Assembly: GCA_963849635.1 (NCBI GenBank)
Contig: CAWKIA010000024.1
Location: 372,001 to 436,000, forward strand
Source: CAVRUD01 sp963849635
GTDB taxonomy: Bacteria; Chloroflexota; Chloroflexia; Thermomicrobiales; UBA6265
Length of the DNA: 64,000 nucleotides
Reading direction: 5' to 3'
Shown: positions 36,315-46,574 of the stretch, piece after piece
Position numbering within the stretch: position 1 is the stretch's first letter
Layout: every line of letters starts with the position of its first letter
Translations under genes and position numbers: made by a program
The notes under the pieces: model-generated
What the model was told of the DNA's origin: nothing
The model's input: the letters and a program-made list of their open reading frames with translations, nothing else
Database searches by the model: none

Positions 36315-38932
36315 ATGCCAACGGAGCGCGCTGCCGTGGTCGCCGGAGAGGAGACGGGCGAGGCCGGGTGGTTCTCGGCCAAAGCCGCGGCGGCCGTTAT
36401 CGGCGTCAGCCAGCGCACGATCCGGCGCGGCATTGTCCGGGGTGTCCTACCCGCCACCAAGCGCGCCGGCGTCTACCGGATCGCGCCAGACGATCTCGCC
36501 CGCTACCGGGAGCGGCACGGCGGCGCGGACGAGGTCCGGCATCTCCCCGTCCCAGCCCGGCCGGATCCGGTGCCCGACTTCATCCCCGCACCCGGGATCC
36601 TGCCCTCCTCTGACCTGCCCCGTCCGCTAACGCCCTTGATCGGCCGCGCGCGTGAGCTCGCTACGGCGACGGCGGTATTGCGAGACGGTGTCCGGCTCCT
36701 GACCTTGACTGGTCCCGGTGGCGTCGGCAAGACGCGTCTGGCCGTCGCGCTTGCCGAGGCAGTGGCAGCCGGACTTCCCAGACGGCGTCTGGTTCGTGCC
36801 CCTGGCGCCGGTCCATGACCCCGCCCTAGTCGGCGCCACGATCGCCGGGGCGCTCGGCGTGCGGGAGACCGGTGAGCGCCCCCTCACCGTCGGACTGCGA
36901 GCGTTCCTGCGCGACAAGCGTTCCCTGCTGATTTTGGACAACTTCGAGCACGTGCTTGAGGCGGCGCCGCTGGTGACGGAGTTGCTGGCCATCTGCCCAC
37001 AGCTGGCGATGCTTACCACAAGCCGGGCCGTGCTGCACCTGAGTGGCGAGCACAATCTTGTCGTACCGTCGCTGGCGCTGCCTGATCTCGCGCGGCTGCC
37101 CTCCCTCTCTGTGCTGATTGAGACGCCGGCAGTGCGTCTGTTCGTCGCACGGGCGCGGGCGGCGCGGGATGATTTCACGCTCACCGACGACGATGCGGCA
37201 GCGGTCGCACAGATCTGCCACCGACTGGACGGGCTACCGCTGGCCATCGAGCTGGCGGCGGCACGGAGCCGAATGCTGCCACCAACCGCGCTGCTGGCGG
37301 GGCTGGAGCAGCGGCTGCTGCTCTTGACTGGCGGCCCGCGCGATGTCCCGGCCCGCCTGCAGACGATGCGCGACGCCATCGCCTGGAGCCACGACCTCCT
37401 CTCAGAGGAGGACCAAGCCCTCTTCCGCCGCCTCGCCGTCTTTGTCGGCGGCTTTACGATCGAGGCGGCCGGGGCCTCAGCCTTGACCCCCTCGGTTTCC
37501 CCTGTCGTGCTCGACGGCCTCGCCTCCCTCGTCGACAAGAGCCTCATTCAGCTCAGCACTGGGAATCCAGAGATGCCCTCCGGGCACAGCGTTCGCTACG
37601 TGATGCTGGAGACGGTCCGCGAGTTCGCGCTGGAGCAACTCGCGAGCAGCGGCGAAGAGGAGGTGACGCGGCGGCGGCACGCGGCCCACTTCCTGGCCCT
37701 GGCGGAGGAGATCCGCCCGACGCTGTCGGGACGAGAGCAGGGTCCGTCCTTCGCGCGTCTGGCGGCCGACCACGACAATCTGCGGGCAGCGCTCCGCTGG
37801 GCGGAGACAAGCGGCGAGACGACGACTGTTGTGCAGCTGGTCGTCGCGCTCTGGCGCTTCTGGACAGTCCGTGGCCACCTGCAGGAGACGCAGGACCTCC
37901 TTGAGCGCGTGCTCGCCGCCGCGGAGGGGGGAGGAGTTCCCCGTGCTGCGCGCCGAAGCGTTCTTCTGTCTCGGGCGCCTGGTCGCGCGCCACCGCGACT
38001 TCGCCCGGGCGACCGTCCACCTCGAGGCTGCGGCGGCGCTCTGGGAGGACCTGGGCGATTGGGCCGGCGTTGCACGCGCGACGTTCGTCCTCGGCGGCCT
38101 CGCCGAGTCGGTCGGCGACGACGACCGGGCCACCGCGCGCTACGAGGCGGCGCTCGCCCTCCACCGCCGCCTCGGCGACAGGCGGATGACGGCGCTGTCC
38201 CTGGAGAATCTGGCCGATGCTGCCTACCGGCAGAGCCGGCTCGAGCGAGCGGCGCCGCTCGCCGAGGAGGCCCTCGCGGCGAGCCGGGCGGTCGACGACA
38301 CCGCGATCCTGGTCCAGGCGTTAGTTGGGGCCGCCCAGGTCGCCCTGTCCACAGGCGACCTGGGCGGCGCGGGTCAGCTTCTGCGAGAGGCACTGACGCG
38401 GGGCGAAGCGCTGGGCTTCCGGATGGGCATCGCCGATGCGCTGGCGGGCTGCGCTGCGCTCGCCGCAGCCAGTGGGCAGGCGGAGCGGGCGGCCCAGCTG
38501 CTCGGCGCGGCCGACGCGATCCTGTCGGATATCGGCGAGCCGCTCATCCTCCACCACGCGCAGCGGGCGCGCACCGAGGCGGCGACGCGCACCGCACTAC
38601 CGACCGAAGAGTTCGTGGCGGCCTGGTCGGCCGGTCAGACGCTGGCGGGGGCAGACGCCATTGCCGACGCGATCGCCGTGACCATGACGGTAGCCATGCC
38701 AGGTACCGAGCCGGCGCCCATCGGCGCTCCAACCGCGCTCGCTCTCCTGACGCCGCGCGAGCTTGAAGTCCTGCGCCTGCTGATGAAGGGCCTGTCGGAC
38801 AAGGAGATCGCCGCCGCCCTCGGGATTGCCCGTGCCACCGCCACCAAGCACGTCGAAGCGATCCGGGGCAAGCTCGGCTGCCCCTCCCGCACCGCCGCGG
38901 CCGCATATGCCGCCCGCCACGGCCTCGTTTGA
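36315..38932 (+). CDS. Two-HTH NB-ARC/TPR regulator with LuxR C-terminus (two frame changes)
   Basis: About 870 residues. The N-terminal excisionase/MerR-like helix-turn-helix (WFSAKAAAAVIGVSQRTIRR, about 19-65) is followed by NB-ARC with P-loop GPGGVGKT, FPDGVWFVPLAPV, Walker B LLILDNFEHVL, and GLPLAIELAAARSRMLPP. Then come AIAWSHDLLSEEDQALFRRL and TPR-like repeats. The C-terminal LuxR HTH is LLTPRELEVLRLLMKGLSDK with ATATKHVEAIRGKL. Frame changes lie near 36774 (one extra base; correction gives AAGFPDGVWF) and at the G6 run 37926-37931 (one extra). GGGAGG lies upstream of the ATG. A STAND-type transcription regulator; its targets are unknown. Confidence 0.85.
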
Positions 38933-39276
38933 CGACCTGAAGCCACCCTCAAGCCGACCTACGAATTTCTTCGTATATGTGAGTCGCTTCGCCCTGTCAG
39001 CGCCATGGACGTTCGCGCCGCGCGATCAGTTCCAGCAGAACCGGGTTCGATGCGTCCATTGTAGAGGCCGCGCCGCTCACCGGGGACTGACTCCTGCCCA
39101 AGTACGCAGTTTTCCGTACGCCGTTTGGGGCGATGGGGAGAGAAATCGGCATAGACAGGCCCGCCCCCATCCCTAGCATTCGAAGCAGTCTAGCTATCAG
39201 GTGGCCGGCGACCGTGGAGGCATGGGCCTGCCGGGGGAACCGCCTTCACACCTTTCGACCGGCGGCGCAGGGGAAC
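38933..39276. other. Intergenic leader of the large Cys-rich gene
   Basis: No gene seen. A small hairpin TACGAA-TTTC-TTCGTA lies near 38960. GGGGA precedes the double ATG at 39277. The region is the likely promoter of the gene that follows. Confidence 0.35.
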
Positions 39277-41160
39277 ATGATGGACGGACATCGCTTCGAC
39301 GACCTGGTTCGGCGGCTCGCGGCCGGGACTTCCCGCCGCGGACTCCTCAAGGTGGCCCTGGCCGCGGTGGCCAGCGGGGTGGGCGGTGGGAGTAGCATTC
39401 GCCGTGCCGGAGCCGCGCCAAAGGTTGGGATCTGCCACCGGACCGGCTCTGCCACCAATCCCCTGGTCTACATCGAGGTCGACGACAGCGCGGTCCCCAC
39501 CCACCGGGCACACGGCGACGCGATCGGCGTCGATTTGTCATCGGACGTCACCAACTGCGGCGCGTGTGGCGTCGTCTGCCCGGCCGCGACTGACCCCTGC
39601 CAGGTGGTGGCGTGTCTCAACGGAACGTGCGGCTTTGTGGCGGCGGCGAGGGGCACGGTCTGTCGCCCCGCGGCCGGGCCGTGCGACGTCGAAGAGGTCT
39701 GCGACGGAATCGCGCTGTCCTGCCCGGCCGACGCCTTCCAGCCCGCCGCTCAGGTGTGTCGCCCGGCGGCCGGTCCCTGCGATCTGGTCGAGACCTGCAC
39801 CGGCAACTCCGCTGGTTGCCCCTCTGACGGGTTCCAGCCGACCTCGGTCCAATGCCGGGCGGCCGGTTGCACCGGCGGTGTGGCCACCCTGCCGGCGAAC
39901 TGCCCCGGCGACGGACCGGAGTGCCCGGCGGAACAGACCCAGACCTGCGGTGCCTTCGCCTGCGGGCCGACCGGCTGCCACACAACCTGCACCGACGATA
40001 CCCAATGCGCCGCCGGCCACCACTGCGACGACGACGGGCAGTGCCTCCCCGACGAAGGGCTCGGCATAGCCTGCGATGAGGACAGCGACTGCCAGAGCGG
40101 GTTCTGCGTCAACGGCGTCTGCTGCAACGAGCGGTGCGATGGCGCGTGCTTCGAGTGCACGGCGGCGACCGGCGGCATCTGCACAACGGCCTCCAACGAA
40201 ACCGCCTGCGGACCGGACCGGATCTGCTGTGGGGGCGCCTGCTGCACCGCCGGCGAGACGTGCGATGGCGTCACCTGTCAGGCCACCTGCACTGAGCTCG
40301 GGCAGACCTGCGCCGATGAGGCAGAGTGTTGTCAGGACGGCATCGCTATCTGCGATGGCGTCTGCTGCCTTGTACCCGGAGAGAGTTGCGACGACGCCGA
40401 CGACTGCTGCAGCGCGTCCGACTGCCAGAATGGGTTCTGCTGCAAGACTGCAGGGGGAAGCTGCGAATCTATCGACGACTGCTGTTTCTCCGAGTTCGAC
40501 GGCGAGTGCCGCGTCGATCAAACGGGATCCGGAGGGGGCACGTGCGTGCTCTTCTGCCTTCCGTCGGGCGACCCGTGCACCACCAGCGGCGAATGCTGCG
40601 GCGGTGACGAGTGCGTCGACGGTACCTGCCAGTTCGTCTGTCAGGAGGCGGCCAGCCTGTGCCATTCGGTGGGCGTTTGCTGCGTGGGGTTGGATTGCGA
40701 CCACGCGTACACCGATACCCTGCTCAACGATCCCCTCCGTTGCTGCCGAGCGCCCCAGAGCAGTTGCGACTTCCACGCGGAATGCTGCAATCCTTCGACG
40801 GGCCCGCTGCCCGAAGATCGGGTGGACGCGGTTTGCAGCGAAGGGATCTGCTGCGTGCCGCCCGGATTCGAGTGCGTTACCGCCGGGGACTGCTGCGGGG
40901 GAAGTCAATGCGCCGTGAATCAGCGCGAGGCCTTCTACCAGCACGGAGACCGGGTGATCACAACCTGCTGCCGGCCCGCCGGCGCACCGTGCGGACCCGG
41001 GCCCCAAACCCCGAACGGTCAATGCTGCAGCGGCTTCTGCGAAGGCGGATTCTGCGCGGACCGCATCTGCATCCCAAACGGGCTCCCGTGCGATGAGCAG
41101 GACGATGGCTGTTGCGGCAGCTGCCTCGGGGGGACGTGCTTCCCCCACGGGACGATCTAG
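39277..41160 (+). CDS. Large Tat-exported Cys-rich protein with disintegrin-like repeats
   Basis: An intact 627-residue protein. The Tat signal MMDGHRFDDLVRRLAAGT, SRRGLLKVALAAVAS is like the other family members. The next domain differs: KVGICHRTGSATNPLVYIEV with VPTHRAHGDAIG, a CHR...AHGD domain seen in many secreted bacterial proteins. Then come disintegrin-like repeats VCRPAAGPCDLVETC and GCPSDGFQP, and a long series of DxxCxxGxCxxGVCC units (DCQSGFCVNGVCC, ECCGGDECVDGTC). Cys is extremely frequent throughout. It is the only full-length plus-strand family member without a frame change. Presumably a disulfide-stabilised surface or adhesive protein. Confidence 0.9.
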   Translation: MMDGHRFDDLVRRLAAGTSRRGLLKVALAAVASGVGGGSSIRRAGAAPKVGICHRTGSATNPLVYIEVDDSAVPTHRAHGDAIGVDLSSDVTNCGACGVVCPAATDPCQVVACLNGTCGFVAAARGTVCRPAAGPCDVEEVCDGIALSCPADAFQPAAQVCRPAAGPCDLVETCTGNSAGCPSDGFQPTSVQCRAAGCTGGVATLPANCPGDGPECPAEQTQTCGAFACGPTGCHTTCTDDTQCAAGHHCDDDGQCLPDEGLGIACDEDSDCQSGFCVNGVCCNERCDGACFECTAATGGICTTASNETACGPDRICCGGACCTAGETCDGVTCQATCTELGQTCADEAECCQDGIAICDGVCCLVPGESCDDADDCCSASDCQNGFCCKTAGGSCESIDDCCFSEFDGECRVDQTGSGGGTCVLFCLPSGDPCTTSGECCGGDECVDGTCQFVCQEAASLCHSVGVCCVGLDCDHAYTDTLLNDPLRCCRAPQSSCDFHAECCNPSTGPLPEDRVDAVCSEGICCVPPGFECVTAGDCCGGSQCAVNQREAFYQHGDRVITTCCRPAGAPCGPGPQTPNGQCCSGFCEGGFCADRICIPNGLPCDEQDDGCCGSCLGGTCFPHGTI

Positions 41161-41193
41161 TGGTCAGTCTCGCCTGAATAGCGCAAGTCGGCT

Positions 41194-41217
41194 CGTAGGG
41201 GCGAGGCACATGCCCAC
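41194..41217 (+). repeat. Left inverted copy of the GTAGGGGCGAGGC element
   Basis: Twenty-four bases beginning CGTAGGGGCGAGGC. Its near-perfect inverted partner is at 42339-42362. The IS5-type element lies between the two. Confidence 0.65.
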
Positions 41218-41224
41218 CGACTAA

Positions 41225-42177
41225 GAGCCTGCGCCAAAAGGTGAGCGGTCCGGTCGCATAGGCAGCGGGAACGGAGTGCTCAATCATACGGGAAGGTCTT
41301 CAGGCTTTCCGTGTGAAGGAGCGACCCCGTGCCCGCCGTCTCATCATCCATCATCGAGCCCATCTGGGACCAGTTCTCTGCCCTGCTGCCTTCCGGCCCG
41401 GTGGCCCACCCGCTCGGCTGCCATCGCCCACGGATCGCCGGACCGTGTGGTGTTCGACAAACTCGTCCAGGTCCTAGTCTTCGGCTGCGCCTATCACCGA
41501 TCGCCGACGCCACCTGCTCGGCAACCACGCTACGCCGGCGCCGGGACGAGTGGATCGCGGCCGGCGTTATGGACCGCCTGCACGGGCTGGTGCTAGCCGC
41601 CTACGATCGCATGATCGGGTTGGCGCTGGGCGACATCGCCATCGACTGCTGCATCACCAAGGCACCGTGCGGTGGCGAGGTGAGCGGGCCGCAGCCCCGT
41701 GGATCGCGGCAAGCAGGGGCTCAAGCGCTCCGTCGCCGTGGACGCCGCCGGCATCCCGCTCGGTGGGATCGCGGCGCCGGCCAACCGGCACGATTCGCCC
41801 CTGTTGGAACCGACGCTCGATGCACTGGAGATCGACATGGGCCGATGACGGTCCACCTGGATCGTGGGTACGATTCCGGGGTCACCCGCCAGCGGCTGGC
41901 CGCCCGAGGCATCTGGCTGCCGAGATCGCCGCGCGGGGCGAGCCGGCGCCGGTAGCCGCGGGCCAGCGGTGGGTGGTCGAGCGCACCAACGCCTGGACCA
42001 ATGCGCACAAGAAGTTGGTCTGGTGCACCGAGCGCCGGGCTGCCGTCATCGCGTTCTGGCTCGCCTTCTCGGCGGTGATCGTCAACGTCGGGCGCCTCGT
42101 CCGCGAGGCGTGGACCCGCTACCGGTGGGATACCCGACCCAGCCGCAGACCCTGAAGCGGCCTATTGGCGCAAGCTC
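41225..42177 (+). mobile_element. IS5-family insertion sequence (IS427-like), ~953 bp
   Basis: The terminal inverted repeats are GAGCCTGCGCCAAAAGG at the left end (from 41225) and its imperfect complement ending at 42177 (reads GAGCTTGCGCCAATAGG; 15 of 17 match). Both ends are flanked by TAA (41222-41224 and 42178-42180), a TNA-type target duplication as in the IS427 group. It encodes one transposase. The intact target repeat suggests a fairly recent insertion. Confidence 0.85.
41329..42155 (+). pseudogene. IS5-family DDE transposase, frameshifted
   Basis: Fragments in three frames reconstruct one transposase of about 275 residues. They are SSIIEPIWDQFSALLP, VVFDKLVQVLVFGCAY, IADATCSATTLRRRRDEWIA, the first Asp region LGDIAIDCCITKAPCGGE, the second Asp in TVHLDRGYDSGVTRQ and the catalytic Glu in RWVVERTNAWTNAHKKL, and AFWLAFSAVIVNVGRLVREA near the end. 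At least three frame changes are needed (near 41490, 41690 and 41840-41930). The DDE residues are all still present, so loss is by indels only; sequence error or recent decay are both possible. A GTG start at 41329. Confidence 0.8.
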
Positions 42178-42338
42178 TAATTCATCGTAACCACAACCTG
42201 TTGTGGTATGGCGTCGGGCAAACGCGGAACGATGGCGACGACGGGACCGATGGCGCGACCGGGAGAGGCCACCGAGTCCTGCAAATCTCGGCAATCCTGA
42301 GCGACGCGACGGTGCTTACCCACAATTAGTTGGTCCAG

Positions 42339-42362
42339 GTGGGCACATGCCTCGCCCCTACG
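42339..42362 (-). repeat. Right inverted copy of the GTAGGGGCGAGGC element
   Basis: The reverse complement of the 41194-41217 sequence with about three mismatches in its centre. The pair spans 1.17 kb around the IS. Confidence 0.65.
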
Positions 42363-42560
42363 CCGGACGACCCGGCGCGAATCACCTTTGTTGATGATCG
42401 AATCCGGGCCACACGCGTCGACACGAACAGATGGTGGGACGGGCCGATGCCGGGCACGCGTTAATTTGCTGGTCTACCTCCATGCGATCGGCCGCCGGTT
42501 CAAGTATGGTCCTCTAGAACCAGGGCAGGAGTCGTACGTCCTCGGAGCAAGGGAGAGTTT

Positions 42561-42779
42561 GTGGCGACCGTCTTCATCCACAAGGTGATGTCGTTGGATG
42601 GATTCATCTCGAAGCCGGACGAAATGGATTACGCCTGGATGGGCAAGTACGGCTCTGGCGGTGAGATGCCCATGAGGATGATGGGTGAGATCGGCGCAGT
42701 GATCCAGGGCAACAAGGGGATTCGCGACGGCACGATGTCGGAGGACACGCTGCCCTATTGCGGCCTGAATGCGGCGTAA
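42561..42779 (+). pseudogene. Truncated DHFR/RibD-like protein (copy 1)
   Basis: The first 72 codons match the complete gene at 48097 (shared ATVFIHKVMSLDGFISKPDE), at roughly 80-85 percent DNA identity by eye. TAA then replaces the CAG codon seen at the same place in the complete gene. Similarity fades within about ten codons and the remaining two thirds of the gene is missing. The GTG start and GGGAGA upstream are kept. Together with the complete copy it brackets the DUF2278-subtilase-MBL island as direct repeats. Confidence 0.8.
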
Positions 42780-42969
42780 TTCATCGAGCCGCACCGGCGG
42801 GTCATGGACGGCGAGGTGCTCGACCACGAACTACCTTGAGTAGCTGGTTCAGTCGCGACCGACTTGGACGCCGTCGGATCTGGCGGGATGCAGCCAGTTG
42901 GCGACAGCGACTTACGCTCGATTGTCGATCGCCCGCCTTCCCTCCATAGTGGCTCGCGCACAATGGCCG

Positions 42970-44355
42970 TCAACTGGGCCAATTCGTCACCCCACCTTGA
43001 GTTCCAGACTCTTTTTCGTCGCTCCACGGTGGATCCGTGATGTAGCTCGCCGCCATTCGTCCATTGCTGGCAGTGACATATCGCCGTACATCGGCCTCAA
43101 CCAGCTTCATGTGCTCGACATTGTCGTGATTCGTGTTGTCCTCGAACGTTGAAGAGCTGTTAAACCAGAAGGTGAACTTCCCCTCTGCACGAGGATTTGG
43201 GCTCCGTAGATCGGCCGGGCCGATGCGAGAGTCGACAATCGCTTTTAGGATGCGAAGGTCTGGGTTCTCGTGCGCCCCGTTCGCACAAAAGACGTAGTGA
43301 TCGGCGGTAATACGTCTGCAGAATTCAGGGTCAAGGTTGTGTTCCGAACCATGATGCTGAACTTTCAGCACGTTCACGTGCAGCAGCCCGTTGTTGTCCA
43401 GCTTTCCCCATTCGGTCAGGCCATTGAGGACGTCTTGACCGTGGCCGTCGCCAGTTAGGAGCAGGCTCGCCCCATCTTCCTCAACGAGAAACATGAGCGA
43501 GGCGAGATTCGGAGGCGTCACATTTCTCCGATCGCCAAGTTGGTCTGACAGGGCCAAGAGCTCTCGCCGCAAACGTTCAAATTCGTTGGTCGTGAGCCGC
43601 CTCTCGTCTGCCCGCCGCTCAGCCTCTAACTCTTTCACCTTGGCCTTGTGGGAGTCGATCCAATCGTCCCAGTCTTTCTTGAGCCTGTCCAGATCCTCTT
43701 TGAACGGACCAATCGGAAAGAACGTCATCGAGCCGACGCGCGATTTCTTGAGCGACGCCTTCTTGCCCCGCTCGATATACATCAGACCACCGTCATGGTT
43801 CGGGTTGAGTTTCCAATTGAGCTGCTTTGAACCGAGCCGATTCGTCAGCTCGATCCCCTGGGGAACGCTCGTAACGAGATCGCGAAGTTCTAGCGCTGCA
43901 GCCCGCAGCGAGTCCTTCTCGGATGCCGCAAAAGCGGTCGCGGCCTCGATCAGCACGGACTGAACCGGTCCGTCGGCCTGAGGAACGATCGCGGCGAACG
44001 CGTTGTACCAAATCTTTTCGACCGCCGGCGGGCGAAGGACCGTTGTTGGCTTCTTGAACCCATCGGTCGCATTGCCAGTGCCCTTGTCGATCCCCTGGGC
44101 CGCGTGGATGTCGAACACCTTCCAAAGAAATGACTCGTTCGCCAACTCGAGGATCCCGCTGATGTGGTCCTCGTCGATATGCGATACGTAAACGACGTCG
44201 ATCTTGCCACCCGCGGCCTGCAGACGCGCCAACGCTGGCGAAACGTAGCGCCGGTACGACGATGCCATACCGCCGTCGATCAGCACTCGTTTGTCATTCT
44301 TGCTCGTCAGGAGCAGGCAGTCCCCTTTGTTAGATGGATAGACTGTGAGTTTCAT
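42970..44355 (-). CDS. ComEC-like MBL-fold hydrolase (cytosolic)
   Basis: A 461-residue metallo-beta-lactamase-fold protein without membrane helices. The N-terminus MKLTVYPSNKGDCLLL and VLIDGGM, the metal motif VSHIDEDHISG (H59, D61, D63, H64), LLLTGDGHGQDV and VLKVQHHGSEHN are as in ComEC/Rec2-type hydrolase domains. A charged helical insertion (about 225-275, KEDLDRLKKDWDDW...) splits the domain. The start codon overlaps the stop of the upstream subtilase gene (ATGA), so the two are co-translated. Possibly a nuclease or phosphodiesterase effector; substrate unknown. Confidence 0.9.
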   Translation of the reverse strand: MKLTVYPSNKGDCLLLTSKNDKRVLIDGGMASSYRRYVSPALARLQAAGGKIDVVYVSHIDEDHISGILELANESFLWKVFDIHAAQGIDKGTGNATDGFKKPTTVLRPPAVEKIWYNAFAAIVPQADGPVQSVLIEAATAFAASEKDSLRAAALELRDLVTSVPQGIELTNRLGSKQLNWKLNPNHDGGLMYIERGKKASLKKSRVGSMTFFPIGPFKEDLDRLKKDWDDWIDSHKAKVKELEAERRADERRLTTNEFERLRRELLALSDQLGDRRNVTPPNLASLMFLVEEDGASLLLTGDGHGQDVLNGLTEWGKLDNNGLLHVNVLKVQHHGSEHNLDPEFCRRITADHYVFCANGAHENPDLRILKAIVDSRIGPADLRSPNPRAEGKFTFWFNSSSTFEDNTNHDNVEHMKLVEADVRRYVTASNGRMAASYITDPPWSDEKESGTQGGVTNWPS

Positions 44356-46403
44356 CGTTTCGTCCGATCCGTTCGTTCGCCAACAAGCTTGGCCTCACGC
44401 AGGCATGCACTGGGATCGATCACCCCAAACCCAGCGTCGTTACGCCAAACGTAGTCGCCGCCCGGGAGGGGTCTTGAGGTGCTCTGCAAAATCCCCACGA
44501 TCTGAGCCGCGGTCAGGTTCTTGTTGACACCGAGCATCAGACCGGCAACGCCTGCCACGTAAGGTGATGACATGCTCGTCCCGCTCATCGCCAGCCACTC
44601 GGCGTTCCCCGTGGCAAATCCCTTTGCCGCCACGATATCGGTGCCCGGCGCCCCGACGTCCGGTTTGAACCGGCCGTCCCGCGTCGGACCCTGGCTGCTC
44701 GTGATATTGATTCGCGTTTGAACGTCGTCGTAGTTGGCGACCGAGATGATCCGATGGCCACAGGCCAAGGAGCTGACCGTCGAATTGTCGACGAACGAGC
44801 CCTCCGCCAGGTACGACGGGAAGCTCCAGGCCTGGCTCGGTCCGAGGCGACCAATACGGCGAGGGTCGTCACGCTCGATCCAGCCGTGATAGCTCCCGTC
44901 ACGCACTTCCTGCCCGGTCAACCGCACTTGCCACGTCCCAGGCGGAATGCCAATTACCCCTGCCGGGTCCATGAAGGGCGAGAGGTAGATTGAGATGTAG
45001 TTGGAGCCGTTGATCGGATGGTAGAGCTCGTTATAGATGCTGACGAAGCTCTTGCGTGGCTTGGGCAGTTGCTGATTTTCGACGAACTCGCCGGGAGCGA
45101 TCGGGCCAATCCATTTTCCACCTGGTGGCCGAATCTCCACTTCGAATCGATCCTGTGAGCTGTACCAAATTTCCATCTCATTCTCAGAGAGATCTGAGAT
45201 GCCGTCGCCGACGACGACCCAATCGATGACGCTGTTCAGACCGCGCGATGCGACGCGTCCACTCGTATGAATCCGGCCCATGACGTAGCCGATGTCTTCC
45301 GGTGAGGCGGCCGCCTCTTGACCCGCGTTGCCGGCGGCAACGGTGACGCAACGGCCGGGAATGGCTATCGCGTTGTCAATCCACCGGGATATCGTGCTAC
45401 TCGCGTCGTGAGCGTGGCCGTTTGTCCCGAGGCTGATATTGATGGAGATTGGGAGATCCATCTCGTCGGACAGGTCCATCAAGTAGTCGACGGCGTGGGC
45501 GAGGCGGGTCGAGTCATAGAAGGTGCGTCGGCGTTCCTCATCCTCTGGAGGGAGTGAAATGAGGACGGCCGCAATTTGAGCCTTCTTGCAGATGCCGCGG
45601 CTCCCGGCGGCAATGCTGGCGACATGCGTACCATGCGCTCCCTCGACCATTTGGGATTGCGGTTCAAGTTCCCAGGCTGGGATCCCGTTCGCCGCTCCGT
45701 CTATGATCGCCCGATTGAGATCCTTCTGCCGAAAATGCGCGCCGTAGCCAAACGCAACGGGTGGATCGCGGACGTCTCCACCCTGATCCCAGATTGCGAC
45801 GAACCGAGTGCCGCCTTTGCCATCCGAGAAGTCCGAATGGGCGAAGTCGAAACCGTGAACATCGATCAGTCCAATCAGGACCTCCTCGCCGTCCTTGTGT
45901 CTGGCTTGATCCGGGAAACTCCACCGGCTCTTGGCTGGAACTCCCGGCTTTCCCCGAGTTCGTGGGGGTGTTGGCGCGGCCAAGGGTTCGCCAAGGCTGA
46001 CATGGGTAATCTCTCTCGGTTGAACAATCTCACCCAAATCGGCAAGCGGAATCTCCGCGACCACCATGCCGCCGCGGCGACGTATCCGCCGTCCCGTTGC
46101 AGGTAGCGGCAGAACATCGCTGTCCTTAACCGCATCGCTCAACTCGACGAATACGCTGACTATGACCTCGTCGGTAAGTTGCCTGTTCCAATCCGCACGC
46201 TTGCCGATGTCATCCTGGATACTGAGCGTTTCTTCGATTCGTTCGTTCGCAGAAGGATCGTCTGGAGCTACTTCCGCGAGGGCCACGGACGAACTGCATT
46301 CGGAGCGGACTTTATTCACGGATGTACTGCCGTTGTAGAACATCCTCAGCTTCGGCTGAAGCGTGCGCGAATCAAGGGAACGACCTTCGGACGCATTGGC
46401 CAT
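44352..46403 (-). CDS. S8 (subtilisin-like) serine peptidase, no signal peptide
   Basis: A 683-residue subtilase. The catalytic triad is Asp181 (IGLIDVHGFDFAH), His260 (EGAHGTHVASIAAG) and Ser610 (AMSGTSMSSPYVAGVAGL). Residues 1-160 form a non-catalytic N-terminal region. An insertion of about 200 residues separates the oxyanion region (VTVAAGNAGQE) from the serine segment. No signal peptide or anchor is seen, so it is probably cytosolic, unlike most subtilases. GGAAGGA lies eight bases before the ATG. It is followed by the overlapping MBL gene and preceded by the DUF2278 gene at 171 bases, all on one strand. Confidence 0.92.
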   Translation of the reverse strand: MANASEGRSLDSRTLQPKLRMFYNGSTSVNKVRSECSSSVALAEVAPDDPSANERIEETLSIQDDIGKRADWNRQLTDEVIVSVFVELSDAVKDSDVLPLPATGRRIRRRGGMVVAEIPLADLGEIVQPREITHVSLGEPLAAPTPPRTRGKPGVPAKSRWSFPDQARHKDGEEVLIGLIDVHGFDFAHSDFSDGKGGTRFVAIWDQGGDVRDPPVAFGYGAHFRQKDLNRAIIDGAANGIPAWELEPQSQMVEGAHGTHVASIAAGSRGICKKAQIAAVLISLPPEDEERRRTFYDSTRLAHAVDYLMDLSDEMDLPISINISLGTNGHAHDASSTISRWIDNAIAIPGRCVTVAAGNAGQEAAASPEDIGYVMGRIHTSGRVASRGLNSVIDWVVVGDGISDLSENEMEIWYSSQDRFEVEIRPPGGKWIGPIAPGEFVENQQLPKPRKSFVSIYNELYHPINGSNYISIYLSPFMDPAGVIGIPPGTWQVRLTGQEVRDGSYHGWIERDDPRRIGRLGPSQAWSFPSYLAEGSFVDNSTVSSLACGHRIISVANYDDVQTRINITSSQGPTRDGRFKPDVGAPGTDIVAAKGFATGNAEWLAMSGTSMSSPYVAGVAGLMLGVNKNLTAAQIVGILQSTSRPLPGGDYVWRNDAGFGVIDPSACLREAKLVGERTDRTKR

Positions 46404-46574
46404 GGATGCAATCCTTCCTTGGAGCCCCGTGCATTGCGTAGTTGCTGTACGTTGCGGGAGTCGTTGCGAGCTTCATTGCGGTTCGGGCTCGGGCCGGGTG
46501 ACCAGAAAGCAGGGCGTCCGAGCGCGCGGGCTTCGGCAGGTGAGACGGGTGCGGTGATCGCGGCGACGGCCACC

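Noticed and set aside
39538..41148. A 536-codon minus-strand open frame
   Set aside because: Antisense to the intact Cys-rich gene at 39277; Ala/Gly/Val-rich with no domain.
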